NCBI GenBank assembly: GCA_027596195.1
Contig: JADGJG010000362.1
Location: forward strand, 1 to 22,617
Direction of reading: 5' to 3'
DNA length: 22,617 nt
Source of the DNA: Podochytrium sp. JEL0797
Taxonomy: Eukaryota; Chytridiomycota; Chytridiomycetes; Chytridiales; Chytriomycetaceae
This document shows positions 22,496-22,617 of this stretch, one piece after another. Both the position numbers and the translations under genes were made by a program. The notes below the pieces were generated by a model. The model was not told the DNA's origin and ran no database searches. It saw only the letters and a program-made list of their open reading frames with translations. Position 1 is the stretch's first letter. Every line of letters begins with the position of its first letter.

Positions 22496-22617
22496 TCAAA
22501 TGTGGCCACACGCATCACACAAACACGTACGCGTCTCCACCGCTCTGATTTTGTTAGCCGATCGCGAATTCGTCAGCGCCACCATTCCCGGCATATGACC
22601 CATCTGAAACGCCCGCA
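22496..22617 (-). CDS. Possible C-terminal end of a gene entering from the right edge
   Basis: A minus-strand frame is open from the window edge for 39 codons to TGA at 22498-22496. It reads MGHMPGMVALTNSRS and ends TCLCDACGHI, with a C-x-C-x2-C cluster. Codon use (GCG, GTG, ACG, CTG) fits other genes of the window. It is short enough to be open by chance, and a plus-strand frame from ATG 22412 competes for the same bases. No family was recognised. Confidence 0.25.
   Translation of the reverse strand, partial: RAFQMGHMPGMVALTNSRSANKIRAVETRTCLCDACGHI

Noticed and set aside
22412..22617. Plus-strand open frame starting MKNRKVKHSKFKNKKAE at the right edge
   Set aside because: It is very basic, has no recognised family and overlaps a minus-strand frame with more typical codon use; the window ends before it can be judged.

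Overview
The window reads as a compact, intron-rich nuclear chromosome segment of a fungus, most likely an early-diverging one such as a chytrid. Small introns (about 47-102 bp) have GT(A/G)NGT-like donors, CTAAC/CTAAAC branch sites and YAG acceptors. Genes are packed with 70-300 bp gaps on both strands. The fungal-type YPK/Gad8 and tandem-CCCH genes sit beside a cobalamin-dependent methionine synthase, an enzyme absent from most Dikarya but known in early-branching fungi. Placement below 'early-diverging fungus' is inference. All exon models were built by hand from splice signals, reading-frame phase and family motifs.

Layout, left to right. 1-1703 (+): 3' part of a multi-pass glycoprotein of unknown family. 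1935-2444 (+): small cysteine-rich secreted protein, probably GPI-anchored. 2517-4066 (+): NADPH:quinone oxidoreductase (zeta-crystallin/ZTA1 type), 9 exons. 4355-6480 (+): TIS11/tristetraprolin-type tandem CCCH mRNA-binding protein with a long low-complexity tail. 6998-9376 (-): AGC kinase of the YPK1/Gad8/SGK group with an N-terminal C2-like domain, 8 exons. 9715-14091 (+): complete MetH-type methionine synthase, 9 exons and 1272 aa, divergent from the kinase across a 338-bp shared promoter region. 14566-15941 (-): RG/RGG-rich protein of unknown function. 15942-16902: the longest gap, with a C16 tract and a decayed coiled-coil fragment. 16903-19236 (+): MARK/PAR-1 kinase (kinase-UBA-KA1). 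19312-19716 (+): DMAC1/Dmo2-like small mitochondrial membrane protein. 19863-21087 (+): tail-anchored RING + TRAF-type zinc finger protein. 21301-22015 (+): CCCH zinc finger plus Sel1-repeat protein, broken by a one-base frameshift. 22016-22617: a relic copy of the RING gene's 3' end, a GC-rich nested inverted repeat, and an uncertain gene edge.

These are mostly independent housekeeping and signalling genes; no operon-like system is visible. Shared themes are post-transcriptional RNA control (two CCCH proteins and an RGG protein), signalling (a YPK-type and a MARK-type kinase) and one-carbon metabolism (MetH). The most unusual part is the right end (19.8-22.3 kb). There a tail-anchored RING/TRAF-finger gene, a frameshifted CCCH-Sel1 gene and a degenerate duplicate of the RING gene's membrane-anchor exon lie within about 2.4 kb, suggesting local duplication and decay. 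Both kinase genes also appear to use a GC-AG intron.
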